Part shown: piece by piece, positions 7,798 through 18,050 of the stretch | Numbering within the stretch: position 1 is the stretch's first letter | How the letters are laid out: the number at the start of each line of letters is the position of its first letter | Assembly: GCA_020849295.1 (NCBI GenBank) | Contig: JADLGN010000029.1 | Span: forward strand, 1 to 64,000 | Direction: 5' to 3' | Length of the DNA: 64,000 nt | Source: Bacteroidia bacterium | Lineage (GTDB): Bacteria; Bacteroidota; Bacteroidia; NS11-12g; UBA9320 | Program-made: the position numbers and the translations under genes | Notes under the pieces: model-generated | Seen by the model: only the letters and a program-made list of their open reading frames with translations | Databases searched by the model: none | What the model was told of the DNA's origin: nothing

Positions 7798-8631
7798 ATG
7801 AATTCATTTACAGAACATGAGTTGGATATTTTGAATGGTGACAGGTTTCAATTTGGCAAAAACTGGTTGTCGTTTATCAAAACTTTAAACAATGAAAGAA
7901 TTGCAAATGCCGAAAAATCTTTAATTGAGTTTTTGAAGACAGATAATTTAACTTCAAAAAAATTTATTGATGTTGGTTCGGGAAGTGGTTTGTTTAGTCT
8001 GGCTGCACGCAATTTAGGAGCATCTGTAGTTTCTTTTGACTATGATAATAGTTCGGTAGAAAGTACACAAATTTTAAAAGACAAATATTATAGAGATGAT
8101 GAAAATTGGCTTATAATGCAAGGCTCTGCACTCGACAATGAATTTTTGAAAACATTAGGAGAATTTGATATTGTATATTCTTGGGGCGTTTTGCACCATA
8201 CAGGAAGTATGTGGCAAGCAATTGAAAATGTTTTACCCTTAGCAAATTCAAAAGGTAAAATATTTATTGCATTATATAATGACCAGGGACCAACTTCGGC
8301 AAAATGGCTTAAAGTAAAGAAAATGTACAACTCAGGAGTAATTGGTAAATTATTTATTGGTTCGATATTTTATTCATACTTTTTTATAAATCTTTTGTTT
8401 TATACCTTAAAAAAAGGAAAATCACCCTTTAAATATTTAAGTTATTATAAGAAAAACAGAGGAATGTCGGTATTTCATGATTGGCGTGATTGGATTGGAG
8501 GCTTACCATTTGAGGTTGCTTCAAATGAAAAAGTAATTGATTTTTTTGTAAATAATGGATTTTATCTTTTGAAAATAAGAACTAATAATGGATTAGGTTG
8601 TAATCAATATGTATTTGAAAAAAAATTATAA
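7798..8631 (+). CDS. Class I SAM-dependent methyltransferase
   Basis: 277 residues from the ATG at 7798 (an in-frame TTG at 7780 is possible). The SAM-binding loop is FIDVGSGSGLFSLAARNLGA (about residues 53-72) with an acidic residue at the end of strand 2 (SFDYDN). The post-motif region FDIVYSWGVLHHTGSMW resembles small-molecule or glycan methyltransferases. The C-terminal half contains a hydrophobic segment (about 183-205) that may touch the membrane. It converges on asnB with a 6-base overlap, and a glycosyltransferase lies beyond, hinting at surface-glycan modification, but the substrate is unknown. Confidence 0.8.
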   Translation: MNSFTEHELDILNGDRFQFGKNWLSFIKTLNNERIANAEKSLIEFLKTDNLTSKKFIDVGSGSGLFSLAARNLGASVVSFDYDNSSVESTQILKDKYYRDDENWLIMQGSALDNEFLKTLGEFDIVYSWGVLHHTGSMWQAIENVLPLANSKGKIFIALYNDQGPTSAKWLKVKKMYNSGVIGKLFIGSIFYSYFFINLLFYTLKKGKSPFKYLSYYKKNRGMSVFHDWRDWIGGLPFEVASNEKVIDFFVNNGFYLLKIRTNNGLGCNQYVFEKKL

Positions 8632-10518
8632 TTTAATGTCATCACTTTTGTAATTAAAATGAAATATTCTTAACCAAATTTCAAACACAAGCATACTGAA
8701 AAGTAGTTTTTCCATTTGTGCAGGTTTTGCTTTTTTATACCACTCTATAAGTTTTATACAACCATCGGGGTTTATTATCCCGAGTTCGCTTGAAATACCT
8801 TCTTTTACATAATTTATAAGTAAGTTACTCCAGTTTGAGTTGAAATAATCTCTTACCGGTATTCTAAATCCGGTTTTTTTCTTATATACAATTTCATTTG
8901 GCAAATACTTTTCACATATTTTTTTCAAAAGATATTTTTCTTTGCCTTGCGGCATCAATATTTCAGGTTTTAATTTTGAAGTAAATTCAATAAGTCTGTG
9001 GTCGAGAAACGGAGCTCTTGACTCAATAGATGCATACATTGTTCCACTGTCAACCTTCATAAGAAAATCGTCAGCCAAATAACCTTTTACACCGAGATAC
9101 ATCATTAAATCATGTGTGGAAATATTTTGCTCAGCACTTTTAATTATTGATTTTTGAAAATAAGATTGTTCTTGATTTAATTTACTTATAAATTCAGCTT
9201 TAAAAAGATAATTTCTAATATTTGATGGTTGGTAATCCATTGCATTACAATAACTATCAATGCCTCCATAGCGTATTATTCTTTCAATATTTGCAATTTT
9301 CGACAAATTCTTTGCTCCCGGCTGAAATCTAAGATTAGAAAGTTTATCAATTAAAAACTTTAAAGGAATTTGGCTTTTTCTAATTTTATTGAATAATGAA
9401 GGTATTCCATATCCTCCAAAAATTTCATCTCCACCATCTCCGGTAAGTACAACTGTAAGATGTTTACGAGCTTTTTCTGAAACAGCCATTGTAGGAATTA
9501 CCGAACTATCAGCAAAAGGCTCTATCATTCCAAGTAACTTTGGAAGAAGATTTATACAGTCAATTTCAAGTTCTACTTGATTATAATCAAGATTGTATTT
9601 TTGAGCAATAATATTAGCATACTTGCTTTCGTCAAGTTCAGGATTTTGTGGAGTAGAAAGTGTTATACTTGTTATGTTTTTTTTATAGTGAGAGGCAATG
9701 GCAGCAACCAGACCAGAATCGTTTCCACCACTTAAAAAAAGTCCTAAAGGCACATCAGAAATCATTTTTTCTCTTATGCTTTTGTGCATAATTTCTTCTA
9801 CCTCATTTTTAGCTTCATTAAATGAAATATCAATTTTATCAGTATAAGAAACATTCCAATAACTACTACATTTAATTCCGTTTTGGTTAACTATGGCATA
9901 TTGTGCAGGCAAAAGTTTATTAATGTCTTTATAAATACAATTGTTTTGCGAAATATATTGGTATGCAAACAATTCAGATACTGCATTGGGATTAATTTCT
10001 TTTCTGTCAATAAGTTTAGTAATAGCTGCAAGGTTAGAAGCAAAGCAAAAATTTCCTTTAATAAAACTGTAAAACAAAGGTTTTTCACCAAATCTGTCGC
10101 GTGAAATTAATAATTCTTCTTTTTGCCTGTCCCAAATCGCAAAAGCCCACATTCCTCTCATCTTATTAAATATTTCAGTTCCAAGAGTAATATAACCTTT
10201 TAGAAGTACTTCTGTATCTGATTTTGTATAAAAAACTATATTGTATTTATTTTCTAATTCTCTTTTTATTTCCTCAAAGTTGTAAATTTCACCATTAAAA
10301 ACAATTGAATATCTTTTATCATCACTGTAAAATGGTTGATTTGCTTCGCTGCTCAAGTCAATTATTGCAAGCCGACAATGACCCAATAACGCTTTACCTG
10401 ATTTTTCAATTTTCATATTGTCAGGTCCGCGATATGACATTGCCTTACATGCCAATTCTACGATTTTTTCGGTTTCTGAAAAATTATTAAAATATATCTT
10501 TCCTGCTATGCCACACAT
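8626..10518 (-). CDS. asnB: Asparagine synthase (glutamine-hydrolysing)
   Basis: A 630-residue two-domain amidotransferase. The N-terminal Ntn glutaminase domain starts MCGIAGK, with Cys2 as nucleophile, followed by YRGPD and a FNGEIYN motif. The C-terminal synthetase domain carries the PP-loop as SGGNDSG (about residue 265), where most relatives have SGGxDSS, and later TGDGGDEIFGGYG. It converts aspartate plus glutamine to asparagine, but the ~630-residue subfamily is often found in polysaccharide or peptide-modification loci, where it amidates other carboxylates. Here it sits between a methyltransferase and a glycosyltransferase gene, so a specialised role is possible. Confidence 0.88.
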   Translation of the reverse strand: MCGIAGKIYFNNFSETEKIVELACKAMSYRGPDNMKIEKSGKALLGHCRLAIIDLSSEANQPFYSDDKRYSIVFNGEIYNFEEIKRELENKYNIVFYTKSDTEVLLKGYITLGTEIFNKMRGMWAFAIWDRQKEELLISRDRFGEKPLFYSFIKGNFCFASNLAAITKLIDRKEINPNAVSELFAYQYISQNNCIYKDINKLLPAQYAIVNQNGIKCSSYWNVSYTDKIDISFNEAKNEVEEIMHKSIREKMISDVPLGLFLSGGNDSGLVAAIASHYKKNITSITLSTPQNPELDESKYANIIAQKYNLDYNQVELEIDCINLLPKLLGMIEPFADSSVIPTMAVSEKARKHLTVVLTGDGGDEIFGGYGIPSLFNKIRKSQIPLKFLIDKLSNLRFQPGAKNLSKIANIERIIRYGGIDSYCNAMDYQPSNIRNYLFKAEFISKLNQEQSYFQKSIIKSAEQNISTHDLMMYLGVKGYLADDFLMKVDSGTMYASIESRAPFLDHRLIEFTSKLKPEILMPQGKEKYLLKKICEKYLPNEIVYKKKTGFRIPVRDYFNSNWSNLLINYVKEGISSELGIINPDGCIKLIEWYKKAKPAQMEKLLFSMLVFEIWLRIFHFNYKSDDIKL

Positions 10519-10589
10519 GTATTAATATTGCTTCAAATTAAATTCAATTAATTTTACAGAACTATTTTTTTATTTAACTTTTTTTAAAA

Positions 10590-11789
10590 ATGCGAATTGC
10601 TTTTGCCACAACCGAATTTTTAACCGAAAAAACTTTTGATGGCGGTTTGGCTAATTATATATATAGAGTATCTGAAGCTTTGATTAATTTGGGACATGAG
10701 CCTGTTGTATTTGTTGCAAGTGATACAAATAATGAATTATTTTATGAAAAAATTAAAGTTATTAAAGTACTTCAAACTAAATATACATGGTGGTTTTGGC
10801 TGATTAACTGTTTTACGTTATTTCAAATTAATCCTGCGTTACTATTGGTATTAAGAAGTTATAATATAAGAAAGGCAATTGAAAAATTTAACAAAAAACT
10901 CAAAATTGACATTGTTCAATACACAAATTCACAATCTCTCGGAATTTTAGTACCTAAAAAAATACCATCTGTAGTAAGAATTTCAAGTTATCAAAAATTT
11001 ATTGATGATGCTTATGGTTATAAGCAAACTTTCAGACTAAGGCAAAAGCAATATTTACAAGATTTAATGCTTTACAGAGCTGAGAATATTTTCGGACCCA
11101 GTGAAAAAATAGGAGATTTTATTTCTAAAAAATTTAATAAAAAGGTGAAAATAATTGAAAGCCCTTTTTTGCCAATTTCTGTACCTTATGACAATTCAGC
11201 ATTAGAAATTATTAAAAGTAAAACAACAGGAGGAGAATATCTCTTGTATTTTGGTTCACTCACGGTACTTAAGGGTGTAACTGATATAGCTGAAATATTA
11301 GAGAAACTGTTTAGTAAATATACTTCACTATACTTTGTTTTTGTAGGTAAAACAATTGATGTAAATAAAAAACCAATTATTGAAATACTAAACGAAAAAG
11401 CAGGGATTCATAAAAAAAAGGTTATTTGGATTGGAAGCTCTACACACAATATACTTTATCCGATTATAGAAAATGCAAAGCTGGTAATTTTACCTTCTCG
11501 AATTGATAATTTTCCTAATACATGTATTGAAGCAATGTCGCTTGGAAAAATTGTTGTAGGTACAAAAAATACAAGTTTTGAACAGCTTATAGATGATAAA
11601 AAGTCAGGCTATTTAAGCGAACCAGCAAATCCTGAAAATTTGCTGGATACTATTGAAAATGCATTGAAAACAGATGATGAAAAATTGAAACGTATAAGCG
11701 ATAATGCTTGTAAAAGAATAGAAATGCTAAAACCTGAAATTGTAGTAAAACAACTTGTTGAGTATTACAACAAAATTATTTTATCATAA
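10590..11789 (+). CDS. Glycosyltransferase family 4
   Basis: A 399-residue GT-B glycosyltransferase. The N-terminal domain has FATTEF and a Gly-rich loop (DGGLANYIYRVSEAL), as in sucrose-synthase/WaaG-like GT4 enzymes. The C-terminal domain has LLYFGSLTVLKGV (about 211-223) and the nucleotide-sugar motif PSRIDNFPNTCIEAMSLGK (about 306-324), with the conserved Glu. Cytoplasmic, probably membrane-associated and acting in surface polysaccharide or glycolipid assembly. Divergent from asnB with a 71-base gap; convergent with lysC. The donor sugar cannot be read from sequence. Confidence 0.85.
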   Translation: MRIAFATTEFLTEKTFDGGLANYIYRVSEALINLGHEPVVFVASDTNNELFYEKIKVIKVLQTKYTWWFWLINCFTLFQINPALLLVLRSYNIRKAIEKFNKKLKIDIVQYTNSQSLGILVPKKIPSVVRISSYQKFIDDAYGYKQTFRLRQKQYLQDLMLYRAENIFGPSEKIGDFISKKFNKKVKIIESPFLPISVPYDNSALEIIKSKTTGGEYLLYFGSLTVLKGVTDIAEILEKLFSKYTSLYFVFVGKTIDVNKKPIIEILNEKAGIHKKKVIWIGSSTHNILYPIIENAKLVILPSRIDNFPNTCIEAMSLGKIVVGTKNTSFEQLIDDKKSGYLSEPANPENLLDTIENALKTDDEKLKRISDNACKRIEMLKPEIVVKQLVEYYNKIILS

Positions 11790-11795
11790 AAAGTC

Positions 11796-13067
11796 TTAAT
11801 TTTTGTAAACAAACTGAACTACATTTTTTGAATGTTGCTCAATCATTATTTCCTTATCATTCATAAAAGGTGGAAGCTCGTGGCTGCTGTAATTGTATAG
11901 GGTTACAAGCGATAAATCATTAATTATTTCCGTATCAAAAAGTTCAGATAAATTAAAAATTAAACTTCCGAACTTTCTTTCATCGTAGTTTGCACAAAAC
12001 GAAAAACTAATGGCAGAATTTTGCATAAGATTAATCTGAACTTTTGCATCAGCAATTAATGAAAATATTGATTTAAGGTTTGATTCTACAATAAAAGAAA
12101 AATCTTTTGAGCAGAGTTTCACCAATATCTGATTGTCTTTAAAAATATAACATTCTTTACTACTTTCTGTTACAAGTTTGTCTGCCTTTATTTCTGTGCC
12201 TTTTGCATCAGGATTAATAAAAGATTTAACATAAAGAGGAATTGATTTTTTTATCAATGGTTGAATAGTTTTAGGATGAATTATAGTTGCACCATAATAT
12301 GCAAGCTCAATTGCTTTGCTAAAAGGTATTTGATTTATAATTTCGGTTTTTTCCATTCGTTTCGGGTCAGCATTCATAACACCTTCCACATCTTTCCATA
12401 TTGTTACGCTTTCGGCATTAAGGCAATATGCAAAAATTGATGCAGAATAATCAGAGCCTTCTCTTCCAAGAGTTGTCGTGTTGTTTCTGTTTGATCTGCC
12501 AATAAAACCCTGTGTAATTATAAGTTGTCTATTAACTAATGGTGTTAGTCTGTTAGCGATTATTTCTTCTGTTGCTTCCCAGTTTATTTTTGCATGTCTG
12601 TAATCTTCGCTTGTATTAATAAAATTTCGAGCATCGAGCCAGCGATTATCAATACCTGTTGTTTGCAAAAAAATACTGATAATTTTTGTGCTTATCAATT
12701 CTCCATAACAAACTATTTGGTCGTATAGAAAATCAAAATCTGAGTTTACAGGCTTGTTTTCTATCATACATTCCAATTCTATAAAAAGATTATCTACTTC
12801 ATGATAATTATTTTGCAAATTTCCTCCGATTAATTTTTCGGTAATTTTGTTGTGGAAGTTTTTAATTTCTTCAAGTTCAGCAAAAGCTTCTTTGGTTTTC
12901 CCATCATACCATGCATTCAACATGCGTTCAAGGGCGTTAGTGGTTTTGCCCATAGCACTAATTACAACAAGAAGTTTTTCGTTTTTATACCGTGAAAGTA
13001 TTTTAGATACATTTTTTACTGCAGCGGCATCTTTTACTGATGCTCCGCCAAATTTGAAGATTTTCAT
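11796..13067 (-). CDS. lysC: Aspartate kinase
   Basis: A 423-residue amino-acid kinase that phosphorylates aspartate, the first step to lysine/diaminopimelate, threonine and methionine. It begins MKIFKFGGASVKDAAAV, the phosphate-binding KFGG motif with Ala in place of the more usual Thr. The aspartokinase signature is seen in TTLGREGSDYSASIFA (about 216-231) and VTIWKDVEGVMNADP (about 239-253). The C-terminal ~130 residues would be the ACT-type regulatory region but diverge strongly. It is monofunctional, not fused to homoserine dehydrogenase. It follows the TolB-like gene by 24 bases. Confidence 0.87.
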   Translation of the reverse strand: MKIFKFGGASVKDAAAVKNVSKILSRYKNEKLLVVISAMGKTTNALERMLNAWYDGKTKEAFAELEEIKNFHNKITEKLIGGNLQNNYHEVDNLFIELECMIENKPVNSDFDFLYDQIVCYGELISTKIISIFLQTTGIDNRWLDARNFINTSEDYRHAKINWEATEEIIANRLTPLVNRQLIITQGFIGRSNRNNTTTLGREGSDYSASIFAYCLNAESVTIWKDVEGVMNADPKRMEKTEIINQIPFSKAIELAYYGATIIHPKTIQPLIKKSIPLYVKSFINPDAKGTEIKADKLVTESSKECYIFKDNQILVKLCSKDFSFIVESNLKSIFSLIADAKVQINLMQNSAISFSFCANYDERKFGSLIFNLSELFDTEIINDLSLVTLYNYSSHELPPFMNDKEIMIEQHSKNVVQFVYKN

Positions 13068-13091
13068 AGCTTTGCAAAAATATGAAAACTT

Positions 13092-14171
13092 CTAATCATC
13101 TAATTCTTTCCAGTCAACAATAAACAAGTTAGTGTCGCGTGTACCACCATTGTTTCTGTTTGAACTGAAAATGAGTTTTTTCCCATCAGGAGAAAACATA
13201 GGGAAAGCATCAAAACCGCCGTCTCTGCTAATTTTTCTCAAACCGGTTCCATCAATATTTATTATATACATATTAAATGGAAAACCTCGTTTGTATTCGT
13301 GATTTGAAGCGAAAATTATTCTGTTACCTGTATAATCAAAATTAGGAGCCCAGTTAGCATTTCCAAGATAAGTAATTTGTTTTACTTCGCTACCATCAGC
13401 ATTAGCTATAAAAACTTCCATTTTATTTGGGGCTACTAGTCCCATATCAAGCAATGTTTTATACTCTCTTATTTCTTCTTCAGTTTTTGGACGAGAAGCT
13501 CGCCAAACTATTTTTGACCCGTCAGGGCTAAACCAAGCACCGCCATCATATCCGAGTTCGTTAGTTATTTGCCTCACATTTTGTCCGCTTGTGTCCATTA
13601 TGTAAAGGTCGAGGTCGCCGTTACGCATACTTGTAAATATTATTTTATCACCTTTTGGAGATACAGTAGCTTCAGCATCGTATCCGTATGTTTGAGTAAG
13701 TTGTTTTGTTATGTTTCCATTAAGGTCAGTAACAAAAATATCATAGCCTTTATATATTGCCCAAACGTATTTTTTCATCATGTTTTTATCAGGCGGAGGT
13801 GGGCAACTTGTATCTGCTTTGTGTGTTGATGCATAAATTATGTGTTTTCCGTCAGGCATAAAATAAGCACAAGTAGTACGCCCTTTACCAGTACTTACCA
13901 TTTTAAATTTAAACTTTTGTTTTTTCTTTTTGGGCAATTCTCCGTAAAAAATCTGATCGCAAGGCAATCCTTCTTTTGTGCTTGTTTTCTGAAAAACAAT
14001 TTTTTTCCCATCAGGGCTAAAGTATGCTTCTGCATTGTCGCCACCAAATGTTAACTGTTTGATGTTTTTGAAATTTTTTTCACCTTTAAAAATTAGAGTG
14101 TCGTTTTTTTGTGCAGAAACGAATGCTGTAAATGCAATGGCTGCAATGAAAGTAAGTGTTCTAAAGTGCAT
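13092..14171 (-). CDS. Exported TolB-like PD40 beta-propeller protein
   Basis: A 359-residue protein with a signal peptide (ending FVSAQ) and at least five WD40-like/PD40 repeats: AEAYFSPDGKKIVFQ, CAYFMPDGKHIIYAS, AEATVSPKGDKIIFTS, GGAWFSPDGSKIVWRAS and AFPMFSPDGKKLIFSS. These form a periplasmic beta-propeller like the C-terminal domain of TolB. The N-terminal TolB domain is missing, so it is not TolB itself. It lies 5 bases after a membrane-protein gene and just before lysC, forming a probable three-gene operon. Ligand unknown. Confidence 0.85.
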   Translation of the reverse strand: MHFRTLTFIAAIAFTAFVSAQKNDTLIFKGEKNFKNIKQLTFGGDNAEAYFSPDGKKIVFQKTSTKEGLPCDQIFYGELPKKKKQKFKFKMVSTGKGRTTCAYFMPDGKHIIYASTHKADTSCPPPPDKNMMKKYVWAIYKGYDIFVTDLNGNITKQLTQTYGYDAEATVSPKGDKIIFTSMRNGDLDLYIMDTSGQNVRQITNELGYDGGAWFSPDGSKIVWRASRPKTEEEIREYKTLLDMGLVAPNKMEVFIANADGSEVKQITYLGNANWAPNFDYTGNRIIFASNHEYKRGFPFNMYIINIDGTGLRKISRDGGFDAFPMFSPDGKKLIFSSNRNNGGTRDTNLFIVDWKELDD

Positions 14172-14176
14172 TTTAT

Positions 14177-15043
14177 TTATATTTGTTCTATAGTTTTTTT
14201 TCTGCTTTCAATGAAATAATATACTGTAAATCCTATTAATAAAATAAGTATAGTAAGATTTTCTACCCAGTGTTCAAAAGGGTGTACCCAAATTTCTTTG
14301 AAAAGATTCCAACGACCTATTATTTCAATAAAATTCCAAAATATTATTACAGTAGGTATTGCATACCGCAATGAATAATCAAATTTTGTAATTTTAATAA
14401 GTTGAAGAAATAAATAGATTGACCAAAGCAATGAACCAAATGCAACAGCAAATGTAACAGGATGCTTATCGCCGGCTATGTCTTTGTCATAAATTAATAA
14501 TAATACTATATAGAAAAACCATAATAACATTATAGTTTCTATAAAGGTAATTACTGCAAATAGTTTAGTCTTTTTATTTTCAGATCCAAGTTTGTTTTTT
14601 ATTCCAGTTATTTTTTGAATAAAAACAAAAAATTTACATCCACTTGCTCTTAAAATAAAAAATGTAAGCAGAGTGAGCAGTAAACCGAGCGATGACATCA
14701 TAACGAGGTATTCTGGTTTGGTACTTACTTCACCATTTTCAATTTGAGGTGCCACGTTTAATTTGCCTGCAATCCATACAAACGAAAATTCTACCCAACC
14801 TGTCCAAACAAGAATACCAGCTAATAATCCCCACAATGTAGCATGAGTATAATTTTCATTTTTTAAAATTCCTGTTACTAACGCTATTAATCCAAGAAAT
14901 CCAATAACAAATGCACCTGCAAACATATTATCTCCTAAAATTTTCTCATTTGCTACCATCAATGCATGTCCAATGGGCATAAACAATAGTACTATTACAA
15001 ACGATAAAAATCCTTTCCAGAACGATGAAATATTAGAATTCAT
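14177..15043 (-). CDS. Multi-pass membrane protein of unknown function
   Basis: A 288-residue integral membrane protein with about seven hydrophobic segments, at roughly residues 12-30, 42-62, 68-88, 112-132, 158-185, 195-215 and 255-280. No catalytic motif or transporter signature is recognisable. It has a near-ideal Bacteroidota promoter (TTTG-N19-TAATTTTG) just upstream and is followed after 5 bases by the TolB-like gene and then lysC, suggesting it is first in an operon. Confidence 0.75.
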   Translation of the reverse strand: MNSNISSFWKGFLSFVIVLLFMPIGHALMVANEKILGDNMFAGAFVIGFLGLIALVTGILKNENYTHATLWGLLAGILVWTGWVEFSFVWIAGKLNVAPQIENGEVSTKPEYLVMMSSLGLLLTLLTFFILRASGCKFFVFIQKITGIKNKLGSENKKTKLFAVITFIETIMLLWFFYIVLLLIYDKDIAGDKHPVTFAVAFGSLLWSIYLFLQLIKITKFDYSLRYAIPTVIIFWNFIEIIGRWNLFKEIWVHPFEHWVENLTILILLIGFTVYYFIESRKKTIEQI

Positions 15044-15062
15044 TTTGTTAGAAATATTTATG

Positions 15063-15093
15063 CAAAATTAGCCTTAATTAGAAACATTCCAAA
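15063..15093 (-). promoter_or_regulatory. Promoter TTTG-N19-TAATTTTG
   Basis: Minus strand: TTTG at 15093-15090, 19-base spacer, TAATTTTG at 15070-15063, 19 bases before the membrane-protein ATG at 15043. Exact match to the Bacteroidota -33/-7 consensus. Confidence 0.8.
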
Positions 15094-15193
15094 TAAGATT
15101 TTTTTATTTTATATAATTTATGTGTTTGAAGTTTTGTGAAGTTTTTAATTTTTAAATAATAATGAAATTAGAAATTTTATTTAAGAAAGTATT

Positions 15194-15224
15194 AAAAAAA
15201 TTAACTAAGAATAATATTAGTTAA
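15194..15224 (-). terminator. Probable terminator after sdhB
   Basis: Perfect 8-base inverted repeat TTAACTAA/TTAGTTAA (15201-15224) followed on the minus strand by seven T residues, 36 bases after the sdhB stop. The stem is AT-rich and therefore weak. Confidence 0.5.
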
Positions 15225-15259
15225 GCAAAAAACGAAAATTATGAATTTGATATTTTGGA

Positions 15260-16024
15260 TTATCCATTGCTATCAATGACATTAGCTTTAATATAATCGC
15301 AATTCATTGAAGCAATATTTACCAGTGATATTTCTTTTGGGCACTCGGCACTGCAAGCACCTGTATTTGTACAGGCTCCAAATCCTTCTTTATCCATTTG
15401 GTGTACCATTGCTCTCACTCTTTGCATTCTTTCAGGTTGCCCTTGAGGTAAATGTGAAAGTTGATTAATTTTAGCAGATACAAAAAGCATAGCTGAAGCA
15501 TTTTTGCAAGCAGCAACACATGCCCCACATCCGATACAAGCTGCTGCAGCAAATGCTATGTCAGCATCAATTTTTGAAATAGGAATTGAATTTCCATCTT
15601 GTGCATTACCGGTATTTACTGAAATAAAACCACCGGCAGCTATTATCCTATCAAATGCAGTACGGTCAACTACAAGGTCTTTTATTACTGGAAAAGCGTT
15701 TGCTCTCCAAGGTTCTACAACAATTGTGTCGCCGTCTTTAAAGCTTCGCATGTGAAGTTGGCAAGTTGTAATTCCTTCTTTTGGTCCATGAGGTCTTCCG
15801 TTTATATACATACTGCACATGCCGCAAATTCCTTCACGACAATCGTGGTCAAATGCAATTGGATCACTCCCTTGAGATATAAGTTGTTCGTTTAATACAT
15901 CAAACATTTCAAGAAACGACATATCAGGTGATATATCATTTACTTTAAAATCTTCAAATTTTCCCTTGTCTTTGTTGTTTCTTTGTCGCCATACTTTAAG
16001 GGTTAAATTCATATTTTCACTCAT
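15260..16024 (-). CDS. sdhB: Succinate dehydrogenase/fumarate reductase iron-sulfur subunit
   Basis: A 254-residue electron-transfer subunit. The [2Fe-2S] ligands lie in CREGICGMC with the fourth Cys in ITTCQLH (residues about 62-90). The [4Fe-4S] and [3Fe-4S] ligands lie in [12 protein letters not shown] (about 163-174) and [14 protein letters not shown] (about 217-230). It passes electrons between the flavin of SdhA and the haems of SdhC. Last gene of sdhC-sdhA-sdhB; 31 bases separate it from sdhA, and a hairpin terminator follows. Confidence 0.93.
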   Translation of the reverse strand: MSENMNLTLKVWRQRNNKDKGKFEDFKVNDISPDMSFLEMFDVLNEQLISQGSDPIAFDHDCREGICGMCSMYINGRPHGPKEGITTCQLHMRSFKDGDTIVVEPWRANAFPVIKDLVVDRTAFDRIIAAGGFISVNTGNAQDGNSIPISKIDADIAFAAAACIGCGACVAACKNASAMLFVSAKINQLSHLPQGQPERMQRVRAMVHQMDKEGFGACTNTGACSAECPKEISLVNIASMNCDYIKANVIDSNG

Positions 16025-16055
16025 TTTTTCTGATATTTTAAATGTTCTTTAAATA

Positions 16056-18029
16056 TTATTTGTAACTTCTTTGTGCAATTTTAATGTTTTCAAAATTTAA
16101 TGCTTCTTTGTGCAAGTTCCACTTATCGCCGTTTGATTCCCATGCTGCTACATAAGAGTATTCACTATCGTTTCTCAAAGCTTCTCCTTCTTCTGTTTGA
16201 GATTCTTCTCTAAAGTGGCCGCCGCAACTTTCATTTCTATGGAGCGCATCAATACACATAAGTTCTCCTAGTTCAAGAAAATCTGCAACTCTGCCTGCTT
16301 TTTCAAGTTCAGGATTAAATTCATCTGCCAAGCCTGTAACTCTTACATTTTGCCAAAATTCATTTCTTATTTCTCTTATTTCATTAATTGCTTCTTCGAG
16401 CCCTTTTGTATTTCGAGCCATTCCGCATTTATCCCACATTACTTTCCCGAGTTTTTTGTGATAATGGTCAACAGACTTAGTTCCTTTCACATTAAGGAGT
16501 TTGCTTATAATATCATTAACATTTTTTTCGGCTTCGGCAAATGCTTCATGTTCTGTTGAAATTGGTTTTACAGCTATTTCTTTTGATAAATAGTCTCCAA
16601 TTGTATATGGAATTACAAAATATCCATCTGCCAATCCTTGCATAAGTGCTGATGCGCCAAGTCTGTTTGCACCGTGGTCAGAAAAATTTGCTTCTCCAAG
16701 AGCATACAATCCGGGGACATTTGTCATAAGATTATAATCAACCCAAAGTCCGCCCATAGTATAGTGTACAGCAGGATAAATTCTCATTGGTGAATTATAT
16801 GGGTCTTCGCCGGTTATTTGTTTGTACATATCAAACAAGTTACCATATTTTTCTTTTATAACTTCTTTACCAAGTTTTAGTATTTCATTGTCATCGGCAT
16901 CGTTCAGTCCTGCTTTGTTTGCTTCAACTTTTCCATACCTCATCATGTTAAATTTAAAATCAAGGTAAACAGCCATTTTTGAATTACCCACACCAAATCC
17001 TGCATCACATCTTTCTTTTGCTGCACGGCTTGCAACGTCTCGCGGAACTAAATTTCCAAATGCAGGGTATCGTCTTTCAAGATAATAATCTCTTTCATCT
17101 TCAGGAATATCACTTGGATTTCGGTTATCTCCTGCTTTTTTGGGTACCCAAATTCTGCCGTCATTTCTCAGAGATTCGCTCATCAAGGTTAGTTTGCTTT
17201 GATGATCTCCACTTACAGGAATACAAGTAGGATGAATTTGTGTAAAACAAGGATTTCCAAAATATGCACCTTTTTTATGTGCTTTCCATGCTGCTGTAGC
17301 ATTACTACCCATTGCATTTGTACTTAGATAAAAAACATTGCCATAACCGCCTGTGCAGATTAATACAGCATGTCCGAAATGGCGTTCAAGTTTTCCGGTA
17401 ATTAAATTTCTTGCAATAATTCCCCTTGCTTTTCCATCAATAATTACAAGTTCAAGCATTTCGTGGCGGTTGTACATAGTTACGTTTCCCATTCCAACTT
17501 GTCTTTCGAGGGCACTATATGCGCCAAGTAACAGTTGTTGTCCGGTTTGCCCGGCTGCATAAAATGTGCGTTGAACCTGTGTGCCTCCAAATGAACGATT
17601 GCTTAACATACCTCCGTATTCACGAGCAAAAGGAACTCCTTGGGCTACACATTGGTCAATAATATTAGGACTTATTTCTGCAAGCCTATACACATTTGCT
17701 TCTCTTGCTCTATAATCTCCTCCTTTTATTGTATCGTAAAATAAACGATATACACTATCTCCATCATTTTGATAATTTTTTGCTGCATTTATTCCCCCTT
17801 GTGCAGCAATAGAATGGGCACGTCTTGGGCTATCTTGAAAACAATAACACTTTACTTTGTATCCAAGCTCTGCAAGTGATGCTGCTGCCGAAGCGCCGGC
17901 AAGTCCACTACCTATAACTAATATTTCGAGATTTCTTTTATTAGCCGGATTAACAAGCGGTACGGTGCTTTTGTATTTAATCCATTTTTCTTCTAATTTT
18001 CCTTCAGGTATATTTGAATTTAATGACAT
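16056..18029 (-). CDS. sdhA: Succinate dehydrogenase/fumarate reductase flavoprotein subunit
   Basis: A 657-residue flavoprotein, long for SdhA but typical of the Bacteroidota/Bacillus-related B-type enzyme. The dinucleotide fold is [20 protein letters not shown] (about 32-51). The covalent-FAD region is [14 protein letters not shown]. Catalytic-site segments are [10 protein letters not shown] and [13 protein letters not shown]. It interconverts succinate and fumarate, with electrons passed via SdhB to menaquinone. Central gene of sdhC-sdhA-sdhB. Direction in vivo (respiratory SDH or fermentative FRD) cannot be decided from sequence. Confidence 0.94.
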   Translation of the reverse strand: MSLNSNIPEGKLEEKWIKYKSTVPLVNPANKRNLEILVIGSGLAGASAAASLAELGYKVKCYCFQDSPRRAHSIAAQGGINAAKNYQNDGDSVYRLFYDTIKGGDYRAREANVYRLAEISPNIIDQCVAQGVPFAREYGGMLSNRSFGGTQVQRTFYAAGQTGQQLLLGAYSALERQVGMGNVTMYNRHEMLELVIIDGKARGIIARNLITGKLERHFGHAVLICTGGYGNVFYLSTNAMGSNATAAWKAHKKGAYFGNPCFTQIHPTCIPVSGDHQSKLTLMSESLRNDGRIWVPKKAGDNRNPSDIPEDERDYYLERRYPAFGNLVPRDVASRAAKERCDAGFGVGNSKMAVYLDFKFNMMRYGKVEANKAGLNDADDNEILKLGKEVIKEKYGNLFDMYKQITGEDPYNSPMRIYPAVHYTMGGLWVDYNLMTNVPGLYALGEANFSDHGANRLGASALMQGLADGYFVIPYTIGDYLSKEIAVKPISTEHEAFAEAEKNVNDIISKLLNVKGTKSVDHYHKKLGKVMWDKCGMARNTKGLEEAINEIREIRNEFWQNVRVTGLADEFNPELEKAGRVADFLELGELMCIDALHRNESCGGHFREESQTEEGEALRNDSEYSYVAAWESNGDKWNLHKEALNFENIKIAQRSYK

Positions 18030-18050
18030 TTTACTTATTATTATTAAAAA

